Shown: piece by piece, positions 1 through 7,900 of the stretch
Layout of the letters: each line of letters begins with the position of its first letter
How positions within the stretch are numbered: the stretch's first letter is position 1
Origin: CALARM01 sp964431735
GTDB taxonomy: Bacteria; Vulcanimicrobiota; SpSt-956; JAKJGF01
DNA: 15,161 nt
Assembly (NCBI GenBank): GCA_964431735.1
Contig: CAYSLJ010000165.1
Location: 1 to 15,161 of the forward strand
Reading direction: 5' to 3'
Position numbers and translations under genes: made by a program
The notes under the pieces: generated by a model
The model's database searches: none
Seen by the model: the letters and a program-made list of their open reading frames with translations, nothing else
What the model was told of the DNA's origin: nothing

Positions 1-234
1 CCGGAAGGGTGTAGAATAAATATTACTTTTCGGATAGGTTCTAAGTACCGCTCCAGATAAGTTCGTATCCATTTCTAAAACCTGTCCCTGGCCGGACTCT
101 TCTGGAAAAGATATGATCCTGTTACGTGGCAAACCGGTTTTACAGACTGTTAATATTTTTCGTCTATATAATTTACACCTCTCTTTTAATACGGCATATC
201 TTTTCCTCCAGAGCCCGGCCAGGAACAGGAGCAT
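1..234 (-). CDS. Possible 5' part of an unrecognised gene, running off the left edge
   Basis: On the minus strand a frame is open from a stop at 286-288 to the window edge, more than 90 codons. The first ATG is at 232-234, giving at least 78 residues. The start reads MLLFLAGLWRKRY, then a basic stretch, then a region around SFPEESGQGQVLEMDTN. I recognise no family. No good ribosome site precedes the ATG. Two things argue against simple coding: the frame contains both arms of a long inverted repeat (81-115 and 195-229), and its upstream part matches a sequence at the right window edge that carries a stop in the equivalent frame. It could be a real gene, a decayed one, or a repeat element that happens to be open. 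Confidence 0.3.
   Translation of the reverse strand, partial: MLLFLAGLWRKRYAVLKERCKLYRRKILTVCKTGLPRNRIISFPEESGQGQVLEMDTNLSGAVLRTYPKSNIYSTPFR
81..229. repeat. Long imperfect inverted repeat (about 35-nt arms, about 80-nt loop)
   Basis: Arm 81-115 begins CCTGTCCCTGGCCGGACTCT and ends GGAAAAGATATG. The reverse complement of 195-229 begins CCTGTTCCTGGCCGGGCTCT and ends GGAAAAGATATG. Read as minus-strand RNA, the two differences in the first 20 nt become G-U pairs, so a long stem with one small internal loop would still form. It may be a structured RNA, the paired ends of a small mobile element, or two inverted copies of one repeat. Confidence 0.6.
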
Positions 235-246
235 GTTCCATATTTT

Positions 247-264
247 TGGGTACCAATTTACCTG
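247..264 (-). repeat. Edge repeat, left copy
   Basis: On the minus strand this reads CAGGTAAATTGGTACCCA and matches 16 of 18 positions at 15120-15137 on the plus strand. Both copies continue into an A-rich stretch, then GCT(C/T)CTG, then a CCTGGC...GGCT-like segment, so the similarity extends past the 18-mer. Confidence 0.5.
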
Positions 265-290
265 ACACAGGAATAGAATGAATCCTTAAA

Positions 291-325
291 TTAATGACAT
301 TGCCCCTTGTGGGCGGGGTCATTGA
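291..325 (-). terminator. Weak hairpin downstream of the speE-like gene
   Basis: CCCC and GGGG blocks around a short loop (about 309-320), flanked by AATGAC and GTCATT, can pair 35-70 nt past the stop codon at 362. Only a weak T-rich run follows on the minus strand, so calling it a terminator is tentative. Confidence 0.25.
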
Positions 326-352
326 CTATGCCTGATTACTGTACAAAGTAAT

Positions 353-366
353 GTTCACTGTTCACT
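353..366. repeat. Two-copy 7-bp repeat GTTCACT overlapping the speE-like stop codon
   Basis: GTTCACT occurs twice in perfect tandem and covers the stop codon at 362-364. It resembles the degenerate TTCACTA/CTTACTT heptamers at 11552-11582. Confidence 0.5.
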
Positions 367-2117
367 GATCATTTTCCTGCCATTTAGACCAGTCTTCATT
401 ATAATAATAGGTAATTATACTGTTATCAAGTGTGTTTACCTGAGTTTCCCGCCATTTCATATCTTCGCTGAATACAAAAAGACTTTTTATTGTTTCTTCA
501 TTTAGATATTTTACAGGCACTTTTACTTTACATCTGTTTATGTCAAATTTTTCATTCGAAGCAATGACAAACCCCCAGTCACCGAAGCTTGGTACGAGAG
601 TATGGATCGGTTTGACATTAAATCCTGCATGTTCTATTGTATTATATATACACCAGTAAGTATTTACGGAAAAAAAGGTTGAAGTGCTCTGAACTACCAT
701 AATACCGCCTCTTGACATGTGGTGACCTGTTATCTGATAAAATGTTGTACTATAAAGTTTTGATAGTTTTTCATTACCCGGGTCCGGTAGATCTACAATT
801 ATTACATCAAATTTTTCATTTGTATTTCTCATGAATGTCCATGCATCCTGAGAAATATACTCCACCTTCGGATCTTTAAAAGAATTTTTATTGAGAGAAG
901 CTATAATTGGATAAGTAGAACATAATTTTACCATGTCAGGATCTATATCTACGAGTTTTACTTTTTTTACATCACTGTATTTTAATATCTCCCTCAGAGC
1001 AAGGCCGTCTCCGCCACCGAGAACAAGTATGTTTTCCCTTGAAGGGGCCAGAGTCATTGCAGGATGAACCAGTGTCTCATGGTAACGGTATTCATCAATG
1101 GAACAGAACTGTAAATTCCCGTCAAGAAACAGATTGACTTCTTCTTTCCATTTTGTAAGAACTATTCTCTGATATTTTGTCTGAAAGGCATATATAATAT
1201 CCTCTTCATAAAGTGCACTTTCGGCAAAAGATATTATTTTGAAAGAAAAAATAAGTCCCGTTATAAGCAGGATGCCTGATATGGTTGTCCATATAATAAG
1301 TGTATTTCTCCAGAGAAGTTTTTTATAAAAATATATTATATTTGCTGCAGTAACTGCTATATTTAATAATCCGAAGAAAAAAGCTGATTCCATAAGTCCA
1401 AAATTGGGGAGAAATAATATTGGAAAACCTATAGAAGCTACAAGGGCTCCGAGATAATCAATAGACAGTACCCTTGCAAGGTTTACTTTAAGTGTTCCAT
1501 ATTCCTGTATTATTCTCGTTATAACAGGTATTTCAATACCAATAAGAGAACCTACTATTATCAAAAGACCATACATGAAAAAAGAATAAACCTCTGTACA
1601 GGCAAAGGCAAAAAAGAGAATGAAAGCAGAAAAACCTCCTGATATAGCAATCCAGATTTCTATGGCAATAAAATTATCCAGCAAATTATGTTCTATATAT
1701 CTGGACAGATAGGAGCCGAGGCCCATAGCACTCATAAATACTCCTATGGTTATGGAAAATTGAAATATTGTATCTCCAATAAGGTATGATGAGATTGTGC
1801 CAAAAAGAAGTTCATAACTTATACCGCAGACAGAAATAAAAAAAACAGATATCAGTAATAATAAATGTTCACGTTTTATATTTTCCTCCGAAGATTCTGT
1901 CGAGGANNNNNNNNNNNNNNNNNNNNNNNNNNNNNNNNNNNNNNNNNNNNNNNNNNNNNNNNNNNNNNNNNNNNNNNNNNNNNNNNNNNNNNNNNNNNNN
2001 NNNNNNATTTTCAGTTTTTCCCTCATTATTCTCCGAAGATTCTGTCGAGGAATTTTCAGTTTTTCCCTCATTATTCTCCGAAGATTCTGTCGAGGAATTT
2101 TCAGTTATATTATCCAC
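362..2117 (-). CDS. Integral-membrane spermidine-synthase-like protein (interrupted by assembly gap)
   Basis: The protein has seven hydrophobic segments followed by a Rossmann-type aminopropyltransferase domain. Residues counted from the first after the gap: TM helices about 14-220; substrate-side motif LDGNLQ...DEYRYHE at 261-277; SAM-type loop GGGDG at 297-301; acidic VDIDP at 319-323; the catalytic-type D-x-x-D at D372 and D375; and LYSTTFYQ before a strand. Known family members move an aminopropyl group from decarboxylated SAM to an amine; the acceptor here is unknown, and no speD is in the window. The start is GTG at 2115-2117, the first start codon in the frame, giving MDNITEN followed by 15-residue repeats. 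The 100-N gap breaks the frame only because 100 is not a multiple of three. From the first residue after the gap the protein is 514 residues; the repeat number is unknown. It is last in the DUF4178/DUF350/TPR series. Confidence 0.85.
1886..2105 (-). repeat. 45-bp in-frame tandem repeat around the scaffold gap
   Basis: Complete units lie at 2007-2051 and 2052-2096 and are identical. Partial units lie at 2097-2105 and 1886-1906. Each unit encodes SSTESSENNEGKTEN. The gap edges fall exactly at a unit boundary, so the missing DNA is most likely further 45-bp units. Confidence 0.9.
1907..2006. other. Scaffold gap of exactly 100 N
   Basis: A run of 100 unknown bases, a usual placeholder for a gap of unknown length. 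It lies inside the tandem repeat of the speE-like gene, so the assembler probably failed on the repeat. Confidence 0.95.
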
Positions 2118-2337
2118 AGTTATTTTACCTGCTATACTTTTGCACTTTTTTATAATTTCCTTATTTTTACTGGCTTTATAGTTAAATAGGTTCCGGGTTT
2201 TAATCTTCCTGACCTGACACCTGACACATAAAAATTGAATAGATTATTTTTTTTACAGTTTTTAAAATATGCAAAAGTTATAATTTCAAGGCTTTTTCTA
2301 AAATATGCAAAAGTATAAATTTTATATTGCTCACCGG
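2118..2337. promoter_or_regulatory. Spacer upstream of the speE-like gene with repeated TGCAAAAGT motifs
   Basis: This 220-bp AT-rich spacer holds two direct copies of the 16-mer TAAAATATGCAAAAGT (2263-2278 and 2299-2314, 36 bp apart). An inverted TGCAAAAGTAT core lies at 2134-2144. There is also a short CCTGACAC tandem near 2213-2227. No convincing sigma-70 promoter was found. The repeated motif could be a binding site; that is inference. Confidence 0.4.
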
Positions 2338-3087
2338 TCATTTCCCCGGATGGATTCCTCTGCCAACAAAATATGCCCCTGTCCTTATGGATTTTCCGTA
2401 AGAATCTCTGAGACCGAATCCTGTAAGAGTAGTAATGGTAGCCATAATATAAACAAGTATTGCTATAATTATTGCAGCAAAAGTACTTTTAAATCTATTT
2501 CTCGGAAAAGTAAAGCTGAATATTGCCAGGAGTATTAGTAACAGACCTATTCCCGGTAACATAAAAGAGATAATTCTCCAGTATTTTTTTATTGTTTCAC
2601 CGGTGTTTAATTTTTCCGCTGTGTTTCCACCCTGTATCTTATATTCTGTCTGGAGTTCTACTGCTCTTTTCCCGAAGAGGCCGTCTTTATTTTTTTCTAT
2701 AACTTTCGCCAGTTCTCTTTCTGCATCTTCTTTTGATTTGGGATCGAGAGACATTTTTTCCAGATATGTGCAGGCAAGACCGAAATGTATGGTATAAGTA
2801 TGTTCTTTTACTGTTAAAAGACGGGATTTATAGAAAGTTATATCTGCTTCCAGAGAGGTTATACCTATTTTTGAAGCACTTTTTGCTCTATACTCATAGG
2901 CTTCATATAGAGATGGATCCAGATTTATTGCAGAGGCAAAAAATTCTTTTGCTTTTTCATAATTTCCGCTTTTAAACTGTTGTTTACCGAAGGTAAGAGC
3001 CTTACCTGCTTCAGCCTTACCTGCCTGTAATGGCAGTGAACTGAATAAGAAAAGCAGGAAAACAATGATATAGATCAATTTTTTCAT
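2338..3087 (-). CDS. Secreted/membrane TPR protein of the DUF350-DUF4178 locus
   Basis: A 249-residue protein with an N-terminal signal peptide (MKKLIYIIVFLLFLF..., likely cleaved after LQA near residue 22). A tetratricopeptide-like region follows at about residues 30-75 (FKSGNYEKAKEFFASAINLD), and there are two C-terminal TM helices at about 170-225. The TPR part is probably outside the cytoplasm, where it would bind another protein; the partner is unknown. The start is ATG at 3085-3087 with an AGGAG site 7 nt away; that site overlaps the TAG stop of the DUF350 gene, so the two are translationally linked. A longer reading from 3117 would bypass this site and bury the signal peptide. No exact family recognised. 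Confidence 0.75.
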   Translation of the reverse strand: MKKLIYIIVFLLFLFSSLPLQAGKAEAGKALTFGKQQFKSGNYEKAKEFFASAINLDPSLYEAYEYRAKSASKIGITSLEADITFYKSRLLTVKEHTYTIHFGLACTYLEKMSLDPKSKEDAERELAKVIEKNKDGLFGKRAVELQTEYKIQGGNTAEKLNTGETIKKYWRIISFMLPGIGLLLILLAIFSFTFPRNRFKSTFAAIIIAILVYIMATITTLTGFGLRDSYGKSIRTGAYFVGRGIHPGK

Positions 3088-3097
3088 AATACTTCTC

Positions 3098-3331
3098 CTA
3101 TGATCCGTGAATTGCACAACCTATTACAATACCAAAAGCAAGTATGACTGCACCAAGTATTATAGCCACACAGACATTCCCTTTTTCTATTTCTTTCCAT
3201 TCGTCTATGGGAGTCATCCAGTCGAATATTTTTATAAGAAGCCCGAGAGATATACTCATTGTGATGGCTCCTATTACTCCCCATCCTATACTTAAAAGAT
3301 AATTCATTAATGTACTGTAAACTTTATCCAA
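3098..3331 (-). CDS. DUF350 family small membrane protein
   Basis: A 77-residue protein with two TM helices (about 10-36 and 53-75). The hydrophilic turn reads TPIDEWKEIEKGN, followed by a small-residue helix, the typical DUF350 signature in which a charged loop ends in GN before VAI-LG. Function in the family is unknown; members are inner-membrane proteins often found beside spermidine-synthase-like and DUF4178 genes. The start is TTG at 3329-3331, chosen because AAAGGAG lies 7 nt upstream; an ATG nine codons in has no comparable site. It lies between the DUF4178 gene (110-bp spacer) and the TPR gene (10-bp spacer with shared ribosome site). Confidence 0.8.
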   Translation of the reverse strand: MDKVYSTLMNYLLSIGWGVIGAITMSISLGLLIKIFDWMTPIDEWKEIEKGNVCVAIILGAVILAFGIVIGCAIHGS

Positions 3332-3370
3332 AATAATTCTCCTTTCTGTATAAATTTTATCAGTCAGCTA

Positions 3371-3443
3371 TAACTGACTTCAGTCACAATCAGGAATGAA
3401 AAAAATCCTCCTGTCACGCGTTACCCCTTATGCATTAAGATTT
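3371..3443 (+). repeat. Dispersed intergenic element A, copy 1
   Basis: This roughly 73-bp stretch aligns with the reverse complement of 11312-11384 across most of its length. The shared order is: a TGACT/AGTCA-type palindrome; GGTCACAA or AGTCACAA; an A-rich run; TCCTCC; then CGTCACGC-type heptamers and TTATGCATTA. It abuts the DUF4178 stop codon at 3442-3444. Confidence 0.6.
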
Positions 3444-4752
3444 AAAATATAAATATTGCTATTAAAATTAGCAGAAAACCTGCCCAGAAATAATATCTTC
3501 CCAGAATAACCCCTTCATAAATACTTATTCTTATAGAGCCGCTCTGTGAAAGGACATTATCATTCCCCTCTGTGGTAATCCTTAAATAATAATCCCCTTC
3601 TTCTGAAAGAAGAAAAAAGGATTTACTGGATGCGTTTGTTTCTGACCAGGGATAACTCTGACCTTCATCAATTTCTACACCATTTTCTCCCCAGAATTCA
3701 TCTTCTTTTCCCCACAATGGTATATCTGAATCTGGATCTTCTTCATCTATCAGTTCCATAGTTATATCATAGAAAATATTATTGGGAGCAATACTGCCTT
3801 CGGCTCTTACAACATGTATGGTGCCTGCTTTTGTTAATTTAAAAGGACCTGCTATTTTTCCGTCTTTACATTCTATTGGCATTACACTGGTATTGAAAAC
3901 CATTTTTCCTGTTTGTATACAATAAAGTGAAAATAATATCAGTAAAACTCCGCAGGCTAAAAGTATGAAAGGAACATTTTTCTTGTTGTACGCCGTCTGT
4001 TTTTTTAGAAGCATTTCTGCATCATAGTGATAGAAGGAGTTATCATCTCTTATGTCTATTGATTTTGGTATTTCTTCGTCTTCATCTTCATATTGAACTG
4101 TATTTTGATATGCTTCTACGGGAATTAATTTGAGATCCAGATTGAAGGCTTTATATACTTCTTCTACGACAAGTTCGTCACTTTTGAAGAATTTTATTTC
4201 TTCTTCATTCCATTCCACACTGTATCCGCCGGACAGATCCAGAAAGTTTACTTCTTCCCCTGTGTCAGGCTTATAATTTAATTCCCCTTCATAGTGCTCT
4301 ACTCTGGCATTTCCTTTTTCCAGTATATATCTGGGCTGGCTGCCAAGCATGACAGGGCTTTGAGCAGTGTTCGGATCGAAAGGTGTTTCAGGGGTGAAAG
4401 CACTTGCAAGCTGAAATTTCCACTCATCTTCTGAAAGCCACAGTTGACGGCCATACTGAGAAATTAAAAGCCATTCATCCCATAGATAGTTTCTTTTATC
4501 TTCTCTGTCATAAACAGAATATTTTATTCTTCCTATTATCTTATAGGTTTCACCTTTAAAGGTTCCTTCAAGGTTAATTTTTAAATGGCTTTTCGGCTTC
4601 AAAAATGCTCCCGGTAATGAAGGCGAGTAGGACTGGACAAAAGATTGAGGTGAAGTTATGGTAGAATCTGATACAGGATTTCCGCAGATACCACAGAATT
4701 TTCCTGCTCCGTTATGCTTTGTTCCGCATTTGCCACAGAATTCCCCTGACAT
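3442..4752 (-). CDS. Zinc-ribbon DUF4178 membrane protein
   Basis: A 436-residue protein. Residues 1-25 form a zinc ribbon (C6, C9, C20, C23). Residues about 55-200 match DUF4178: GETYKIIGRI, then the hallmark YLWDEWLLIS...WLSEDE at 89-110. TM helices are at about 260-280 and 419-436. The segment between them (about 284-418) would face the other side of the membrane and looks like a beta-rich domain (FFLLSEEGDYYLRI). The family function is unknown. ATG at 4750-4752 is preceded by GGGAGGTG at 8-nt spacing. The gene follows the kinase by 234 bp and shares its zinc-ribbon architecture, which suggests a functional link, but this is inference. Confidence 0.8.
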   Translation of the reverse strand: MSGEFCGKCGTKHNGAGKFCGICGNPVSDSTITSPQSFVQSYSPSLPGAFLKPKSHLKINLEGTFKGETYKIIGRIKYSVYDREDKRNYLWDEWLLISQYGRQLWLSEDEWKFQLASAFTPETPFDPNTAQSPVMLGSQPRYILEKGNARVEHYEGELNYKPDTGEEVNFLDLSGGYSVEWNEEEIKFFKSDELVVEEVYKAFNLDLKLIPVEAYQNTVQYEDEDEEIPKSIDIRDDNSFYHYDAEMLLKKQTAYNKKNVPFILLACGVLLILFSLYCIQTGKMVFNTSVMPIECKDGKIAGPFKLTKAGTIHVVRAEGSIAPNNIFYDITMELIDEEDPDSDIPLWGKEDEFWGENGVEIDEGQSYPWSETNASSKSFFLLSEEGDYYLRITTEGNDNVLSQSGSIRISIYEGVILGRYYFWAGFLLILIAIFIF

Positions 4753-4791
4753 TTACTGCCCACCTCCCATTTCCTGATCCTGTTTTAGTTA

Positions 4792-4824
4792 TTATCTGTC
4801 AGATAAATTCCATTGATGATTATA
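4792..4824 (-). promoter_or_regulatory. Candidate promoter and operator for the DUF4178 gene
   Basis: On the minus strand a perfect TATAAT lies at 4824-4819 (weak -35). It would start transcription near 4812. The palindrome TTATCTGTCAGATAA (4792-4806, 6-bp arms) lies just downstream of that point, a normal place for a repressor site. Regulator unknown. Confidence 0.35.
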
Positions 4825-4879
4825 CATGATTTCTGCCACTCATATGGTTGAACTGTCTTAATTCCCACATGAAAACCGA

Positions 4880-4906
4880 TGACTGTGTCATAAATTTTGT
4901 GTAAAC
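4880..4906 (+). repeat. 27-bp terminus resembling an IS256-family end, left copy
   Basis: It begins TGACTGTGTCATAAATT and ends GTGTAAAC. It matches 24 of 27 positions with the minus strand at 13845-13871. The GTGTAAA inner end resembles terminal inverted repeats of IS256/Mutator-type elements, from recollection. No transposase gene is seen in the window. Confidence 0.45.
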
Positions 4907-4925
4907 CTCTGTTTACTGTCAAGAC

Positions 4926-4962
4926 CATACGGTCACAATGAAACATGAGAAACGATTCTCAT
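4926..4962 (+). repeat. Partial copy of dispersed element A with hairpin
   Basis: It contains CGGTCACAATGAA and ATGAGAA in the same order as the full element but lacks the heptamers. ATGAGAA-ACGA-TTCTCAT (4945-4962) is a perfect 7-bp stem. It lies 25 nt past the kinase stop and could act as a weak hairpin terminator, although no T-run follows. Confidence 0.4.
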
Positions 4963-4986
4963 ATAAATCCTTATTGCCCGGTATGT

Positions 4987-7900
4987 TTATTTTTTAAATT
5001 TTAATGAACTGAATACCTTTGATATGATTTTCCGGGTCTCAATGTCCTGTTCTTTTTTCAATGCCAGGAGTAATGAATTGGAAGCTCTTTTATCACCTAT
5101 CTGTCCGAGAGATTCTGCCGAATATTTTCTTACATCAGGGTCCGCGTCATTTAACATAGTATTGCATAAAGGCTCGACAGATCTTTCATCTCCAAGATTC
5201 CCCAGTGCATAAGCTGCGGTAGCTCTTACTGCTCCGTCTCTACTGCTGAGAAGACCAAGTAATCCGCTCATTGCTTTTTTATCTTTAAACTCTCCTAGAG
5301 CCCACGCTGCGCGCTGTTGAACAAGAGGGGAATGATCTCTTAAACATTCTATAAGATGCTCAACTGCTACAGGATCATTTATTTCAACAATGGCTCTTAT
5401 CGTAGTATCTCGTACTGTTTCATCGGGATCCCTGAGCTTTGGTATGATACTTGAGATAGCTCTGGCCTTATATTTCTCCGCCATAACCAGTATGGCATCT
5501 TTTCTCATGTCAGGATTTCTGTCGTTAAGGCTTTCTTCTTCGGGGAATATTTCTTCCTCTCTATAGTCAGAACCGCTTCTCTGTAATGTCCCTTCCGGAT
5601 ATACTGCCTTTACTATATTTTCTCTCAATAACTCATCATCTGATTTTGCAACTTTTAAAATTTTCTCAATATTTTTAGTGTTTTCTATCTTTTTTAAAGC
5701 CTCTGCAGCATATATCCTTACCTCTTTATTATTATCTTTAATGATACACCCTATAAGAGGTTCTATGGCATTTCTATCACCTATATTCCCGATAGCATAG
5801 GCGGCATTCTGTCTTATATCAGGCAAGTCATGAGCCAGAATATTTATAATTTCCGGGAGAGCCTTTATGGCTTTTAATTCACCTAAAATCCATATTGCCA
5901 TTTGGAGCTCATGTTCATCGGCATTATATAATAGAGAAATTAAAGGTTCTACTGCTTCTTCATACCGTGACAGAGCATAACCTGCTGCACGACAGACGTT
6001 TTCATCTTCATCTTTAAGAGTTTCTATGAGATAAGGAATGGCTTCAGGTACTTTACTATTACCAAGTGCTCTGCAGGCATCAGCTCTTGCTCTGGGGTTA
6101 GTGCTCTGTAAATCTGATAAATATTTATTAATGTCAGAAATGTATTCTTCTGTTTCGTCACCTGTTTCTTCTCCAAAATATGCCATAATAAAAGATTTTC
6201 TTTTTTCACTGTTTCCATCTATTGCCATATCTATAAAACCCGGTATGGTGACATTTTCTTTCAATTGTAATACGGATTCTGCGGCATTTTTTCTGACATC
6301 TGTATCGCTGTCTTCTATTATTATCCGGATAAGGGATGAAAGAGCTTTTTTATCTCCAATATTCCCGATTGCATATGCAGCAGTTGCCCTCGTACCGGGA
6401 TCTTTATGGCTTAAAAGGTTTAAAAGAGCATTTGTGGCTCTCCTGTCACGAAATTCTCCTGCACCCCATACTGCCCATTGTCTTAATATAGGTCTTGGAG
6501 TATCCAGTAATTTTATAATAGCTTCCAGTGTGTTACTCTGTTTCATACCGACGACTGCTTTCAGAGAATCAACGGCTATTGCTTCATCCGTATCATTGAT
6601 ATAATTTACCAGTATACTGGCAGCCTGTGGATCTCCTGTCTGAACAAGAAGATTTATACCATCGAGTCTCATAGATTGATCTTTACTCTCAAGCATGTGG
6701 ATATATTTGTTATATTTACCGGGTATCTGTTGTGCCGGTGCAGAAGGTCCGGCACTGTAACCGGAAAAATACATTAATATTACATCTTTTCTTGTATCCT
6801 CTTCTTCTTCTTCCGCTATTTCTATAAGAGAAGAAAGATCTCTTCCATCTATTTGAGCTATTGACTCAGCCGATCTTATACGAACTTCCTGATCCGTATC
6901 TTTTATATAGAGTTTAATAAGAGGTTCTATGGCTTCTTTTTTACCAATATTACCGAGTGCATAAGCAGAACTCGCTCTTACACCTTCATCATGGTCATTG
7001 AGTGATTTTATAAGAGGATTTAAGGCACTTCCATCCTTTATTTCTCCCAGAGCCATTGCAGCATACTGCTTGGCTATGGGATCACAGGAAGAGATATATT
7101 TTATCAGGACAGGTACAGTAGAGTTATCTTTTATTGTTCCCATGGCTTTTATTATAGCTCTTGTTGTACTTTCTTCGTTATACTCCAGCAATTCTAATAA
7201 AAAAGATATTGCTCTTCTATCCTTCATTTCTCCGAGTTCTTCTATGGCATTTATTCTTTCTGAAATATTGGTACTCTCAAGTTGTTTTATAAGAGACATA
7301 AATTTATTTTCTTTGAGTTGAATTCCCGATTTTTCAATAGCAGGTTTCCCGACCTGTAGAGCAGGTTTCGCTGCAACAGGTTTCCCGACCTGTAGAGCAG
7401 GTTTCGCTGCAGCAGGTTTCCCGACCTGTAGAACCGGTTTTTTAACTGCCTGTTGATGTATGATTTCAGGCGATATTTTATTAACAGAAACATCAGTTTG
7501 CTGTGGAACTGCTGGAGAAACCTCTTCTTCTATAAATTCTACTATGTCTTCTCTGGGCGATACCTGTATGGTTTCCTTTTCTTCTACAGGTTCTTCTTCT
7601 TCCAGATTTATAGTTTTAAGATAATCAAGTCTTTTGACTCCATCAGGATAGACTTCAAGTATAGCTTCCTGCATTTCTTTAGCAGAAGAAAATCTATCTT
7701 TTGCTTCTATTTCAACGGCTTTCATTACAATTGCTTCTATTTCTTCGGATATATCAGGATTCAAATCCCTTACATAACTGAATTGAAATGGTACAGCAGG
7801 AAATTCTCCTGTTAAAAGATGATGCATTGTAGCTCCAAGTGCATAAATATCGCTTCTTACTTCCGGGTTTCCCATATACTGTTCCGGAGGAGAATAGCCT

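Noticed and set aside
362..2071. speE-like frame starting at 2071 with a basic N-terminus
   Set aside because: It passes through the 100-N filler in the wrong frame; the repeat units on both sides show that the true frame upstream of the gap is the one starting at GTG 2117.
2150..2341. 63-codon minus-strand frame in the spacer upstream of the speE-like gene
   Set aside because: Its product contains the duplicated TFAYF from the 16-mer direct repeat, has no ribosome site, and overlaps the end of the TPR gene; it is better explained as repeat-bearing spacer.
3088..3117. Ten-residue N-terminal extension of the TPR protein
   Set aside because: It bypasses the AGGAG site before ATG 3087 and would place charged residues before the signal peptide.
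6038..6604. 188-codon plus-strand frame inside the kinase gene
   Set aside because: It is antisense to the HEAT region, with composition mirroring the repeats; no ribosome site or recognisable domain.
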